From Archaeoglobaceae archaeon (GTDB lineage Archaea; Halobacteriota; Archaeoglobi; Archaeoglobales; Archaeoglobaceae), in NCBI GenBank assembly GCA_025058735.1, contig JANXDX010000002.1, forward strand, positions 1 through 37,692: a stretch of DNA of 37,692 nt. The letters run 5' to 3'. Shown piece after piece: positions 7,768 through 16,298 of the stretch. Each line of letters opens with the position of its first letter. The first letter of the stretch is position 1. The translations under genes were made by a program, and so were the position numbers. Below the pieces are notes generated by a model. That model worked only from the letters and a program-made list of their open reading frames with translations. It had not been told where the DNA came from and made no database searches.

Positions 7768-7800
7768 GTTTTTTAAAAAATTTTATACCGAGGAAGTACA
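7768..7800. promoter_or_regulatory. Divergent promoter between the 108-residue protein and thpR
   Basis: A T/A block (TTTTTTAAAAAATTTTATA near 7769-7787) can be read as a TATA-like box on both strands. It is ~20-30 nt from the GTG of thpR, and a related A/T run on the minus strand lies ~25-35 nt before the other start. A GAGG just after it (7790-7795) may be the thpR ribosome-binding site. Confidence 0.35.
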
Positions 7801-7806
7801 AAAATT

Positions 7807-8340
7807 GTGAGACTGTTTATAGCTGTTGATATGAGCGAGCAGATAAAAGATAGACTTTCTACTATCCTCTCTGAGATGTCAAAGATCGGTGGAGTTAAAG
7901 TTGTTGAAAAGGAAAATTTACACGTAACATTACTTTTCCTTGGAGAAGTTCCAGAGTTCAAAGTTGAACAGATAAAGAAGGAACTTTCACAGATAGATTT
8001 CAAGTCTTTTGAGATGAAAATTAAAGGTTTAGGGGCTTTTCCTTCAAAAAATAATCCAAGAGTTGTGTGGGCTGGAATTGTTGGAGATGAAATTAGATCG
8101 CTCGCGGAAGAGGTATATGCAAAGATGAAAAAGATCGGATTCAAAAGGGATAAAGATTTTGAGGCACACGTAACAGTAGCTAGGATGAAAAGGAGGAACG
8201 ATGAGGTTAAAAAGTTAATAGAAAAGTATGAGATGGAAGACTTCGGAAGTATGAAGGTTGAGAACTTCAAGTTGAAGCAGAGTATTCTAAAGCGTGAAGG
8301 ACCTATATATATAGACCTTGCCTTGTTTAGTTTGAGATGA
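7807..8340 (+). CDS. thpR: RNA 2',3'-cyclic phosphodiesterase ThpR (2H/LigT family)
   Basis: ThpR opens 2',3'-cyclic phosphate ends of RNA to 2'-phosphates, and some members ligate tRNA halves with 2'-5' bonds in vitro. This 177-residue protein has the two HxTx motifs of the 2H family: HVTL at residues 39-42 and HVTV at 121-124. Between them are the familiar opening RLFIAVDM and the VVWAGI strand. The start is GTG at 7807, preceded by GAGGAAG. The stop overlaps the cca start by ATGA (8337-8340), so it is the first gene of a thpR-cca-RNase Z-like operon devoted to RNA ends, tRNA in particular. Confidence 0.93.
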   Translation: MRLFIAVDMSEQIKDRLSTILSEMSKIGGVKVVEKENLHVTLLFLGEVPEFKVEQIKKELSQIDFKSFEMKIKGLGAFPSKNNPRVVWAGIVGDEIRSLAEEVYAKMKKIGFKRDKDFEAHVTVARMKRRNDEVKKLIEKYEMEDFGSMKVENFKLKQSILKREGPIYIDLALFSLR

Positions 8341-9635
8341 GAGAACTGCTGAGAGATGCTCTTAAACTAGTAGTCCCTGAAAAGGATGAAGTAGAGGCTG
8401 GAGAAAAGGCTGAGAAGGAACTTAGAAAAAGGTTAAAAGATGTTGGAGTAGAGTTTACTTTCGTTGGAAGTTATGCAAGAAAAACTTGGCTAAAAGGAAA
8501 CTTAGAAATAGACGTATTTATCCTCATACCTACAAACGTTGGAAGAGAGGAGCTGGAAAAGTTAGGGATCGAAGTAGGTAAAAAGGTCCTTGACAGGTAC
8601 GAGGTAAGGTACGCTGAACATCCTTACGTGCATGGAGAAGTGCTCGGCGTAAAAGTTGACTTAGTTCCATGCTACAAAGTTGAAAGTGCTGAAAAAATAT
8701 TATCTGCAGTAGACAGGACACCTTTTCACCACGAGTGGTTGAAGGATAAGGTAGCTGGAAAAGAGAACGATGTTAGATTGTTAAAGAAGTTTTTGAAAGC
8801 AAACGGAATATATGGAGCAGAGTTCAAAGTCAAAGGTTTTTCAGGATATCTTTGCGAGCTCTTGATAATATTCTACGGATCTTTTGAAAATCTAATAAAG
8901 AACGCTTCAAGGTGGACAAGGAGAACTGTAATAGATGTCTCAAAAGGAGAAGTTAGAAGTGGAGAGAACTTTTTTGTTGTAGATCCTGTAGATCCAAAGA
9001 GAAACGTTGCAGCAAACCTTAGTTTAGAAAATTTAGCTAAGTTCGTTCATCTTTGCAGAGAATTTATAAAAAATCCTAAAATAGATTTTTTCATTGAAAA
9101 AGATTTTGAAGTGAGTGAGGAGAAGATTTTAGAAGCTATGAGAATTAGAAATTCATCAATTTTTGCTCTAGAATTTGAAAGACCTGAAATATTCGAAGAC
9201 AACCTTTACTCCCAACTTGAAAGGGCTGCAAAGAAAATATACGAGCATTTAGAAAGGGAAGGATTCAAACCTATCAGGTATCACTACTTTGCAGAGGATA
9301 AATGTTACTTGGTATTTGAATGTGAAGTGAGGGAACTTTCAAAAGTTTACAGAAAAGTTGGCCCACCTTTTGAAGAGTATGAACATGTAGATAAATTTTT
9401 AAAGAAAGATAGAATTTTTAAGCCATTCATAGATGGTGGAAGATGGTGGAGTTTTGAAATAAGAAAATTTACGAAACCTCAAGAATTTGTTGAAGATTTT
9501 GTGACTAAAAACTTTAGTGCTCTCGGAAAGAATGTTGGAGAATTTATTGCAATGAAGGGTTTTAGAATAATTGAAGGTCCTGAGCTGTTAAAAATAAAGA
9601 AGGAGCTTGCAAAGATGATTGGGGTGGTAGGTTGA
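8337..9635 (+). CDS. cca: CCA-adding tRNA nucleotidyltransferase, class I (archaeal)
   Basis: This enzyme builds or repairs the 3' CCA of tRNA using CTP and ATP. Its 432 residues match the archaeal class I length. Seen: GSYARKT at residues 44-50 and the carboxylate triad E57, D59 (NLEIDVFI) and D108 (VKVDLVPCY). The middle domain carries GFSGYLCELLI, and the tail domain carries FVFEC-like strands (CYLVFECEV) and the GGRWW block. It lies between thpR (ATGA overlap) and the RNase Z-like gene (TTGA overlap at 9632-9635). The operon therefore has an enzyme for trimming the tRNA 3' end and one for adding CCA side by side. Confidence 0.95.
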   Translation: MRELLRDALKLVVPEKDEVEAGEKAEKELRKRLKDVGVEFTFVGSYARKTWLKGNLEIDVFILIPTNVGREELEKLGIEVGKKVLDRYEVRYAEHPYVHGEVLGVKVDLVPCYKVESAEKILSAVDRTPFHHEWLKDKVAGKENDVRLLKKFLKANGIYGAEFKVKGFSGYLCELLIIFYGSFENLIKNASRWTRRTVIDVSKGEVRSGENFFVVDPVDPKRNVAANLSLENLAKFVHLCREFIKNPKIDFFIEKDFEVSEEKILEAMRIRNSSIFALEFERPEIFEDNLYSQLERAAKKIYEHLEREGFKPIRYHYFAEDKCYLVFECEVRELSKVYRKVGPPFEEYEHVDKFLKKDRIFKPFIDGGRWWSFEIRKFTKPQEFVEDFVTKNFSALGKNVGEFIAMKGFRIIEGPELLKIKKELAKMIGVVG

Positions 9636-10336
9636 AAGTTACTTTTCTAGGTACAGGAGTATCTGTTCCTTTTGAAAACAGAGCACAAAGCTCCATTTTA
9701 ATTGAAGACGATGTTAAACTTTTGATCGATGCTGGAATAGGGGCTATGCTTAGACTTGAGCAAGCTAAAGTAGATGTTTGCGAAGTTGATGCAATTTGCA
9801 TAACTCATCACCACCTAGATCACAACGGAGATCTATTGAACATTCTGAAGGCTATGTGGTTAAGAGATTGCAAAGAGATCTCGATCTTCGGCCCTCCTGG
9901 AACAAAGTTTTTCATGGAATCAATTTTAGAAGCTTATTCCTATCTTAGAAACAAGCTGAAGTTCAAAGTGTTTGAGGAGGAAGAGTTCAAGGTAGGATCG
10001 ATCAAATTCAAAGCTATTAAAACTTTACACAGCATAGAAAGCAGAGGTTACGTTGTTGATGGTGTTGTAGCAATAAGTGGAGATACCAGAGCTTTCAAAG
10101 ACTTTATGGAAGTTGATTGTGAAGTAATTGTGCACGAACTATCTCTCCCCTTTGGATACAAAGCTGACCATCACACAACTCCAGAGAACTTGAAAGAGAA
10201 CTTGAGATTTTGTAAAGCTAAAAAAATCTATTTAACTCACCTTTACCCACAAACTCATGCCTTAAAAGAAAAGATACTAGAATTTCTTGAATTCGATGCT
10301 AAAATAGCTAACGATCTAGAAAGCTTTAAAATCTAA
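9632..10336 (+). CDS. RNase Z-like MBL-fold endonuclease
   Basis: A 234-residue MBL protein most like RNase Z, which cuts the 3' trailer from pre-tRNA. Seen: HHHLDHNGD at residues 59-67 (zinc motif), FGPPGT at 86-91 (the glycine-rich turn after the core strand), H133, SGDTR with D151, HELS at 168-171, and HHTTPENL followed by LTHLYP with H203, which parallels the HxT...H ending of RNase Z. The chain is ~70 residues shorter than standard RNase Z and the flexible exosite arm is not evident, so it may be a variant or a related phosphodiesterase. It starts with TTG inside the cca stop, so it is translationally coupled, which supports a tRNA 3'-end role. Confidence 0.78.
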   Translation: MKVTFLGTGVSVPFENRAQSSILIEDDVKLLIDAGIGAMLRLEQAKVDVCEVDAICITHHHLDHNGDLLNILKAMWLRDCKEISIFGPPGTKFFMESILEAYSYLRNKLKFKVFEEEEFKVGSIKFKAIKTLHSIESRGYVVDGVVAISGDTRAFKDFMEVDCEVIVHELSLPFGYKADHHTTPENLKENLRFCKAKKIYLTHLYPQTHALKEKILEFLEFDAKIANDLESFKI

Positions 10337-10438
10337 CAACTCAAGTTAACGTTTTGAGTTGAAAATTAGAACAAAAAATAAAAAAATTTGAATTTGTCGA
10401 AACAGAAGGAGTTAAAAATTTTCTCAGCCACTTTTAGC

Positions 10439-10888
10439 ATGGAGGAAGCGAACAAGATCATAACTCTTTGCAGTAAAAATTGGGCAAAGATAGGTGTAGA
10501 ATTCATATTTCTTGGTGGAAAAAATGAATGCGAAGATTGCAGATTAAAAAAGACTTGTCTAAGGTTGAAAAATGGTGCAAAGTACAAGATAGTTGGACTT
10601 AGAGAAGGGGAAACTTTCGAATGTCCACTCCACGATGAAGGTGTTGTAGCTGTTGAAGTTGTTGAGATGCCAGTTATAGCTTTGATAGATTCAAAGCTAG
10701 TCGAAGGTGTGAAGTTTCAGTATCAAGAGAGAGTCTGCGATGAGGAATGTGACATGCAAAATCTTTGTAAGCCAGCTGAATTGAAAGGGGGAGAAAATTT
10801 AGTTGTACAAAAAATAATTGGAAATTCTCCAGGTAAATGTACAAAAAATTACAACTTAGTACTAGCTGAACTGAGAAGGCTAGATTAG
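10439..10888 (+). CDS. UPF0179 family cysteine-rich protein
   Basis: An archaeal protein of the UPF0179 family, function unknown. With the ATG at 10439 it has 149 residues, the family's usual size. Seen: KIGVEFIFLG near the start, then CEDCRLKKTC (C-x2-C-x5-C), FECPLH, CDEECDMQNLC and a last GKC. At least eight cysteines are in metal-cluster-like spacing, suggesting an Fe-S cluster or zinc. A longer form from TTG 10388 adds 17 residues; a GGAG near 10409 fits neither start well, and the family normally begins just before this IITLCSKN strand. The gene lies 100 nt after the RNase Z-like gene and may be read through from it. The last 9 nt overlap the convergent UlaG-like gene. Confidence 0.8.
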   Translation: MEEANKIITLCSKNWAKIGVEFIFLGGKNECEDCRLKKTCLRLKNGAKYKIVGLREGETFECPLHDEGVVAVEVVEMPVIALIDSKLVEGVKFQYQERVCDEECDMQNLCKPAELKGGENLVVQKIIGNSPGKCTKNYNLVLAELRRLD

Positions 10889-11503
10889 TGGTTTTAGAAC
10901 TACAGCGTTCTTTACTTTACTTGCAAACTTTACAGGATCAGTTTCAGTTCCAGGAATTCCAAAGTGCATAGGTATGTAGTACTTCGCTTTTATGTCTTTT
11001 GCAGCTTCAACAGCTTCGTTCAGATCCATCGTGTACTTCCCACCCACTGGAAGTAAAGCTATATCAACTTCGATCCCTTTCATCTCAGGTATCCTATCTG
11101 TATCCCCCGCGTGGTAAATTCTAACTTTGTCCATCGTCAATATGTAACCAACCCCGTAACCTTTTCTATGGAAAGGTTTGTTCACGTTGTAAGCTGGAAC
11201 TGCTTTAACTTTGACTCCAGCAACTTCAACTTCTTCTCCAACACTTACTGTACGAGTTAAAAAGCCAGATACAGAACTACCTTTTGGAATGACTACAATT
11301 GTTTCACTTTTAGAAATTCTTCGAGCAGACTTTGGATCGAAGTGGTCGAAGTGGTCGTGTGTTGCTAAGATGAGGTCTGCTTTTTCCAAGCCTTCTGGAA
11401 GTTCGTATGGATCCATGTATACTACCTTGGAACCTTTTACTTTAAAGCTAGCATGTTTCAAGTACGTTATCTCGACGTTTTCAAACTTAAAACTACTCAC
11501 CAT
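10880..11503 (-). CDS. UlaG-like / UPF0173-type MBL-fold hydrolase
   Basis: A 207-residue MBL hydrolase of the UlaG/UPF0173 type. Seen: ITYLKHASFKV at the start (the early histidine strand), VVYMDPY, THDHFDHFD at residues 48-56, YHAGDTDRIPEM with the bridging Asp, LLPVGGKYTMD, and PMHFG near the end. Members hydrolyse lactones or other small esters, and the substrate is unknown. The ATG at 11503 is chosen over TTG 11524 because AGTTAAATTTG on the minus strand (~11524-11534) sits ~25 nt upstream as a TATA box and the extra residues are not family-like. It is a single gene, convergent with UPF0179. Confidence 0.85.
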   Translation of the reverse strand: MVSSFKFENVEITYLKHASFKVKGSKVVYMDPYELPEGLEKADLILATHDHFDHFDPKSARRISKSETIVVIPKGSSVSGFLTRTVSVGEEVEVAGVKVKAVPAYNVNKPFHRKGYGVGYILTMDKVRIYHAGDTDRIPEMKGIEVDIALLPVGGKYTMDLNEAVEAAKDIKAKYYIPMHFGIPGTETDPVKFASKVKNAVVLKPLI

Positions 11504-11589
11504 ATAGTAACTTTGGTAGGACAAATTTAACTTTTTGCTTTTTTAGAAAAAATAAATTAGTCCAATCGTTTCAACTTTTCCGCTTATTA

Positions 11590-12618
11590 TCAGATCGGCG
11601 TCGCCCAGCTTTCATCATCTCTATAAATCTTTTCATCCAGCTTTACTTTCCCCTCGATCAAAGGCTTAGGTTCTAAAACTGCTTCAATTCTTAAAAAACT
11701 TGACTTGTACCAGTTGTAGTCAGATTTAATTCCAAGGTTTTTTACTATTGGAAGCTTTTCTTGGAACTTGAAAAAGTTTTTCTCGTCCTCAGGATAAACA
11801 CTGAACTTCCTGATTATATCTGTTACAACAAAACCCATCTCATGAATGATCTTTTCTATTTCATACCATTTTTTCCTAGAAGCTTCTAGCGTTGTTATTC
11901 CGAAGTACCCTGAACTTCCAACTCCTTTCAAAGCTTCTACACCTCTAGATAAAAACAAAGTTATCCCTGGGATCGTTTCAACTGGATCGCTTACAAATAG
12001 ATCGAAATTTTTCTTAAAATCTTTCGGCAACTCATCCTGAACATCGTAAACGAAAGCCTCTATATTCAAAGAGTGCTTCTTTGCCAATGAATCTATGTAA
12101 TCTATCAGTTTTCTATCTATATCTACTACAACGATTTTTTCTGGAAACCCTGTTAAAGCAGATGCTACGCTGAAAAGATCGTCATCTCCAACTACGAAAA
12201 TTTTTCCATAGATATCTCCTCTCTCATAGATAAACTGCAACCTCCTAACGATGCTTTCAGAACTTATAAAACCTTGATCGTAAATATCTAAAGCTTCGGG
12301 CCTATCTTTCGTAATCTCTTTAAATTTTTTCAATATATTCGAAAAAAAACCGTCTATCTTGAAACCAGTACCATCGCAGAAGTTGCACCTAACTTCGAAG
12401 TACTTGTAAGGTAGATCCTTAACACTCTTCACTTTTCCAAATTCAGAAACTATATAACCATCTCTTTGAAGTTCTTTAAAAATTTCAAAGAATTCATTCA
12501 AAGATGAATCTTGCAAATCTATAATTTCATATATACTTTTTTTCTTTCCATTTGCTAAACTTTGGAGTATTTGAATTTTTATTCTATCTTTTTCTTTTTT
12601 TGTTATTATTTCATCCAT
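11590..12618 (-). CDS. bpsA: N4-bis(aminopropyl)spermidine synthase (branched-chain polyamine synthase)
   Basis: BpsA transfers aminopropyl groups from decarboxylated AdoMet to spermidine to make the branched polyamine N4-bis(aminopropyl)spermidine, known from hyperthermophiles such as Thermococcus. The 342-residue chain has an N-terminal winged-helix-like domain (residues 1-70), a CNFC pair at 78-81, GDDDLFSVASALTG at 144-157 (nucleotide-binding loop with the acidic cluster) and DPVETIPG at 211-218, a BpsA signature. It follows speD with a single base between stop and start, so the enzyme that makes the aminopropyl donor is co-expressed. GGGGATAA before the ATG can act as ribosome-binding site. 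The presence of this gene argues for growth at high temperature. Confidence 0.92.
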   Translation of the reverse strand: MDEIITKKEKDRIKIQILQSLANGKKKSIYEIIDLQDSSLNEFFEIFKELQRDGYIVSEFGKVKSVKDLPYKYFEVRCNFCDGTGFKIDGFFSNILKKFKEITKDRPEALDIYDQGFISSESIVRRLQFIYERGDIYGKIFVVGDDDLFSVASALTGFPEKIVVVDIDRKLIDYIDSLAKKHSLNIEAFVYDVQDELPKDFKKNFDLFVSDPVETIPGITLFLSRGVEALKGVGSSGYFGITTLEASRKKWYEIEKIIHEMGFVVTDIIRKFSVYPEDEKNFFKFQEKLPIVKNLGIKSDYNWYKSSFLRIEAVLEPKPLIEGKVKLDEKIYRDDESWATPI

Positions 12619-12619
12619 T

Positions 12620-13015
12620 TTATCCCCTATCTAGTATGTAGTGTCTGTAACTTTTCGGTTTAAATTTCTCCAAGAAGAGTTTAAATGCTTTCTCAGCCTT
12701 TTTAGGATCTCCGCAGGTAAATATGTCCAAATTTACAAGCTCATACTCGGGCCATGTGTGTAGAGACACATGACTCTCCGAGATGAGCACGACACCAGTA
12801 ACACCGTATGGGCTGAACTGCTTGTATATGCTACCAACTCTGTTCAGTTCAGCAGCATCGACAACTTCTTCAACTATTTCCTTAACTTTTTCTTCTTTAG
12901 CTATCAATTCAGGATCTACACCGTAAAGCTCTGCTATGATATGTATTCCCACGATCACCTCTCTCCCATTCAATCTCTTTATTTCTTTTCCAGTTTTTTC
13001 CAAAACTTCAAGCAT
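12620..13015 (-). CDS. speD: S-adenosylmethionine decarboxylase proenzyme
   Basis: A pyruvoyl enzyme that decarboxylates AdoMet to supply aminopropyl groups. The 131-residue proenzyme should cut itself between E80 and S81 in LISESHVSLHTWPE, turning S81 into the pyruvoyl group. H86 and C101 (IFTCGD) match the processing and catalytic residues of class 1B enzymes. A paralogous branch in Crenarchaeota decarboxylates arginine instead; pairing with bpsA favours AdoMet here. The start is the ATG at 13015 with GGTAGGAG just before it, in an unusually G-rich leader. It heads a two-gene operon. Confidence 0.93.
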   Translation of the reverse strand: MLEVLEKTGKEIKRLNGREVIVGIHIIAELYGVDPELIAKEEKVKEIVEEVVDAAELNRVGSIYKQFSPYGVTGVVLISESHVSLHTWPEYELVNLDIFTCGDPKKAEKAFKLFLEKFKPKSYRHYILDRG

Positions 13016-13060
13016 CTCCTACCCCTCCCCCTAGTTTCCTCAATAGTGGTCGTGTAAAAT
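13016..13060 (-). promoter_or_regulatory. Leader of the speD-bpsA operon with G-rich ribosome-binding segment
   Basis: Just upstream of the speD ATG the minus strand reads AGGGGGAGGGGTAGGAG, a striking G-rich run in an AT-rich genome. It includes a strong Shine-Dalgarno (GGAG). Further up (~13055-13062) AAATTTTACAC may be the TATA box. A polyamine-sensitive role of the G run is only a guess. Confidence 0.4.
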
Positions 13061-13252
13061 TTGAAATGTATTGATTTTTAAATTTTTCGCAGTAGTATAT
13101 CTGATTTCTAAATTTTGATTTTACTTTAAACAGCTTCTAACTAATTAGTTTTTTAGATTTCTACAATTTTTTAGTTTTTTAATTCAAGAAAAGCTATCTA
13201 ATGTTATTTTTCTACTCTGAACTTGAATCAAAAATATTGATGATAAATATAT

Positions 13253-14662
13253 TCAATATGTTTTAGCCGATGCTGCAAGCTTTCCTCTACTTCCACAAAC
13301 GATGCATTCTCCCTCTTTAGGAAAATTCATCCAATCTGGAATTTCTTCAAACCATCCTAAAAGACTAACTCCAAATTTCTCTATCTCCAATCCACATTCT
13401 CTATTCTCACAGAGATGAAAAACTTTTACTCCTTTTGCATCTAAGTTTGACAATTCTTTTATAAAACTGATCATACTCTTTAAATTTTCTACAGCTTTTC
13501 TTCTTAGTCTTTCTCTCATCTCCTTTGCCCATTCAAGTATCTTTTCTTCTCTTAGTTCTTCAACTTTCAAGCTGAACTTCTTTTTCTCATCTCTAAAAGA
13601 GACTACTACTTCTCCATTTTCAACTTCCCTTGGGCCTATTTCTATCCTTACAGGAACACCTTTCAACTCCCACTTGTAGTACTTTGCTCCAGGTCTATCT
13701 TCGCTATCATCTAGAAGAACTCTAAATTTTTTAAGTTTTTCAGCAACATCTCTGCACGCTTTGATAACTTCATCCTCTCTACCTCTGTATGGGATAGGTA
13801 TTATTACCACTTGAATCGGTGCAACTTCGAAAGGTAGAACTAAGCCGTTATCATCTCCATGTATCGCTATCATGGAAGCTACACACCTCTCACTTATTCC
13901 ATAGCAAGTTTGATTTGCAAACTTGTGTTGACCATCTACATCTTCGTAAGTTATTCCGAAGGTTTTTGAGAAGTTGTCAGCTAAGTTGTGCACTGTTGCG
14001 ATCTGCATGGTTCTTCCATCTAGCATTATAGTATCGAAAGCTACAGTATAAGCAGCTCCTGGAAACTTGTCCCAATCTGGGCGGCGTATTACCATGTATG
14101 GGATAGCTAAGAAATCGTAGAATTCTTTGTAATAACAAATAGCTTTTTTAACTTGCTCTTCAGCTTCTTCATAGTTTCTGTGAACGGTATGTGCTTCTTT
14201 GAAAGAAGTGATCTCTCTAACTCTTATCAAAGGTCTTGTGTGCTTTGTTTCATATCTGAAAACGTTGACGATCTGGTAAACTTTCAAAGGTAGATCTGCG
14301 TGAGTCCTTATCCATAGAGCAAACATCTCATACATCGGCGTCTCACTCGTAGGCCTCAAAGCTAATTTTACATCCAAAGGTGTAGAACCACCAAATGTAA
14401 CCCAGAAAACTTCGTTTTCAAAGCCTTTTATGTGCTGACTTTCCTTTCTCAATACACTTTCTGGAATCAAAGTCGGGAAGTAAACTTCTTCATGATCTCT
14501 ATCCATTATCTCTCTTAGTTTTTCATAAACATATCTCCTAATTTTGAATCCAAATGGAAACCAAACATAGAGTCCTTTTACTGGATAACGAACGTCTAAT
14601 ATCTCAGCTTGCTGTATCAGTTCATGAAACCATTCTGAGAAGTTCTGCTTTGGTGGCAACAT
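13253..14662 (-). CDS. proS: Prolyl-tRNA synthetase, archaeal/eukaryotic type
   Basis: A class II aminoacyl-tRNA synthetase that charges tRNA-Pro. At 469 residues it has the length of the archaeal type without an editing insertion. Seen: [16 protein letters not shown] at the start, [14 protein letters not shown], the class II motif 2 region [22 protein letters not shown] split around residues 160-180, GISERC and [10 protein letters not shown] (motif 3 region), and the anticodon-binding domain. The C-terminal zinc domain shows CENREC and CIVCG, and the chain ends in the conserved KTY. A TATA-like AATAAATATTTTG overlaps the cofC stop ~25 nt upstream of the ATG, so proS probably has its own promoter. 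Confidence 0.96.
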   Translation of the reverse strand: MLPPKQNFSEWFHELIQQAEILDVRYPVKGLYVWFPFGFKIRRYVYEKLREIMDRDHEEVYFPTLIPESVLRKESQHIKGFENEVFWVTFGGSTPLDVKLALRPTSETPMYEMFALWIRTHADLPLKVYQIVNVFRYETKHTRPLIRVREITSFKEAHTVHRNYEEAEEQVKKAICYYKEFYDFLAIPYMVIRRPDWDKFPGAAYTVAFDTIMLDGRTMQIATVHNLADNFSKTFGITYEDVDGQHKFANQTCYGISERCVASMIAIHGDDNGLVLPFEVAPIQVVIIPIPYRGREDEVIKACRDVAEKLKKFRVLLDDSEDRPGAKYYKWELKGVPVRIEIGPREVENGEVVVSFRDEKKKFSLKVEELREEKILEWAKEMRERLRRKAVENLKSMISFIKELSNLDAKGVKVFHLCENRECGLEIEKFGVSLLGWFEEIPDWMNFPKEGECIVCGSRGKLAASAKTY

Positions 14663-14679
14663 CGCTCAACGGTAGTGTC

Positions 14680-14695
14680 AAAATATTTATTCTTT
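14680..14695 (-). promoter_or_regulatory. TATA-like box of proS inside the end of cofC
   Basis: On the minus strand AATAAATATTTTG overlaps the cofC stop codon and lies ~25 nt before the proS ATG. There is no Shine-Dalgarno at proS, so a leaderless transcript is plausible. Based on spacing alone. Confidence 0.4.
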
Positions 14696-15331
14696 TCTTT
14701 CGTTCGCCGACACATCTCTTAGCTGTGAAAGTTTAGCTATCATGGGTGTACGATCCATAACTGCACGAAAACCTAGAGATTCTAGGTAATCCTTAGATCT
14801 TTTTCCTTTACCGTGAAGCAGGAGTTCGAGGAGATCGGATTCATCATCTATGTCGCAAGATGCAAAGAAAGAATCGAAGATATTAACTTTCATTCCAAGC
14901 TTCTCAGCAATTTTCAAATGTTTGAAAAAACTTCCATAGTGATAAGAAACTCTAAATCCTTCTTTTCTAACTAAGAGCATGTTTGTTCCACCTTTCCTTC
15001 CAGGAGCTATAACTACATCTCCCTCTGTGTTCATGAATCTTTTGAAAACATTTTCACTTATCAAAGGTAGATCGGACATTACAACTGCTTTTGGAACATC
15101 TTTTAGCTCATCGTTTACAACATCATCTAGACTTCTTCTATCTACAACAACTTCAGCACTTATCGAGATGTTCGATTGAGAAACTACTTTAACTTCGCAA
15201 CCACAATTTTTTAAAACATCTACAACATCTTCCAACATAAAAAGAGAAAACTTCAACCTCTCCTCTTCATTGAGAACTTTTGAAAGTCTAGATTTTGGAT
15301 TGAAGAACTTGAACGGAACTACAACTTTCAT
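14687..15331 (-). CDS. cofC: 2-phospho-L-lactate guanylyltransferase CofC
   Basis: CofC activates 2-phospholactate (or phosphoenolpyruvate) with GTP for coenzyme F420 synthesis. The 214-residue protein opens with VVPFKFFNPKSRLSKVL, the nucleotide-binding loop of this family, followed by VVVDRRSLDDVVN, VMSDLPLIS (metal-binding Asp) and IAPGRKGGTNMLLV, all CofC marks. The tail DIDDESDLLELL is typical. It is co-translated with ftsY (ATGA at 15328-15331), at the end of the translation operon. Its presence says the organism makes F420, as Archaeoglobales and methanogens do. Confidence 0.92.
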   Translation of the reverse strand: MKVVVPFKFFNPKSRLSKVLNEEERLKFSLFMLEDVVDVLKNCGCEVKVVSQSNISISAEVVVDRRSLDDVVNDELKDVPKAVVMSDLPLISENVFKRFMNTEGDVVIAPGRKGGTNMLLVRKEGFRVSYHYGSFFKHLKIAEKLGMKVNIFDSFFASCDIDDESDLLELLLHGKGKRSKDYLESLGFRAVMDRTPMIAKLSQLRDVSANERKE

Positions 15332-16290
15332 GAGATTACTCTCTCAACAAGCCACTTCGCATCGAACTTCAAAAGATCGTCGTAAGATTGCCCGTTTCCT
15401 AGAAATATGATCGGCTTTTTCGTCACGTAACTTATAGATATCGCAGTTCCACCTTTTGGATCTGCATCTATCTTCGTCAATATAGTCGCATCTATTCCAA
15501 CAGCTTCGTTGAAAACTCTAGCCCTTTCGACTGCATCGTTTCCAGCTATGCTCTCATCTACAAATATCGTTAGATCTGGCTTAGTTACTCTCTTGATCTT
15601 TTGAAGTTGCTCTATCAGGTTCTTCTTCGTATGCATCCTTCCAGCTGTGTCTGATAGAACAAAATCTATTCCTTTACTTTCAGCATGCTTTATGGCATCA
15701 AATATTACTGCAGCAGGATCTGAGCCTTGCTTGTGCTTTATCAACTTCAAATCTAATCTTTTTGCGTGCTCCTCTAGCTGTTCAATAGCTCCAGCTCTAA
15801 AAGTATCTCCAGCTGCTAAAACTACTGTATAACCTCTATCAATTAACCTCTTAGCTACCTTTGCAATAGTTGTAGTTTTACCCGTTCCATTAACACCGAC
15901 GAAGAGTATCTTTACAGGTCTCTTCTCCTTTATTTTTTCATCAACATAGCTATCGAAATCGAAATCAGTTGAAAGAATATCCAAAAGAACTTTTTTTAGC
16001 TCTAAAGCAACTATTTCTGACAACTTCTCTCCGATCTTTTTTCTCCTACCTACGAGCTTAGATCTTAGATTTTTAGATATCTCTTCAACAACTTCGAGAG
16101 CAACGTCGCTTTCGAGCAGAACTAATTCAAGATCTGAGACAACGTCGTCAACTTTTTTCTCATCGATTATTACTTCTCCAGAAAATATTGCAGAAATTTT
16201 TTCTTTTAATCCTATTTTCTCCTCTTTTTCTTCTTTTTCTTCAATTTTGCCGAAAAATTTTTTTAATTTCTCCTTTAAAGAGTCGAACAT
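15328..16290 (-). CDS. ftsY: Signal recognition particle receptor FtsY
   Basis: The SRP receptor GTPase that brings ribosomes to the membrane translocon. In its 320 residues, an acidic and basic N-terminal A region (residues 1-30, EEKEEKEEK) is followed by the N domain (30-115) and the G domain with GVNGTGKTT at 132-140, DTFRAGAIEQL at 162-172, DTAGR at 214-218 and TKIDADPKGG near 280. It is shorter than bacterial FtsY because the A domain is brief, as usual in archaea. It follows prefoldin alpha by 8 nt and overlaps cofC. Confidence 0.96.
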   Translation of the reverse strand: MFDSLKEKLKKFFGKIEEKEEKEEKIGLKEKISAIFSGEVIIDEKKVDDVVSDLELVLLESDVALEVVEEISKNLRSKLVGRRKKIGEKLSEIVALELKKVLLDILSTDFDFDSYVDEKIKEKRPVKILFVGVNGTGKTTTIAKVAKRLIDRGYTVVLAAGDTFRAGAIEQLEEHAKRLDLKLIKHKQGSDPAAVIFDAIKHAESKGIDFVLSDTAGRMHTKKNLIEQLQKIKRVTKPDLTIFVDESIAGNDAVERARVFNEAVGIDATILTKIDADPKGGTAISISYVTKKPIIFLGNGQSYDDLLKFDAKWLVERVIS

Positions 16291-16298
16291 TATTTCTT

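Noticed and set aside
7773-8270. 165-codon open frame on the minus strand
   Set aside because: Antisense to thpR, whose HxTx motifs and operon position are clear. The composition (Ser/Phe/Ile-rich) is that of a shadow frame.
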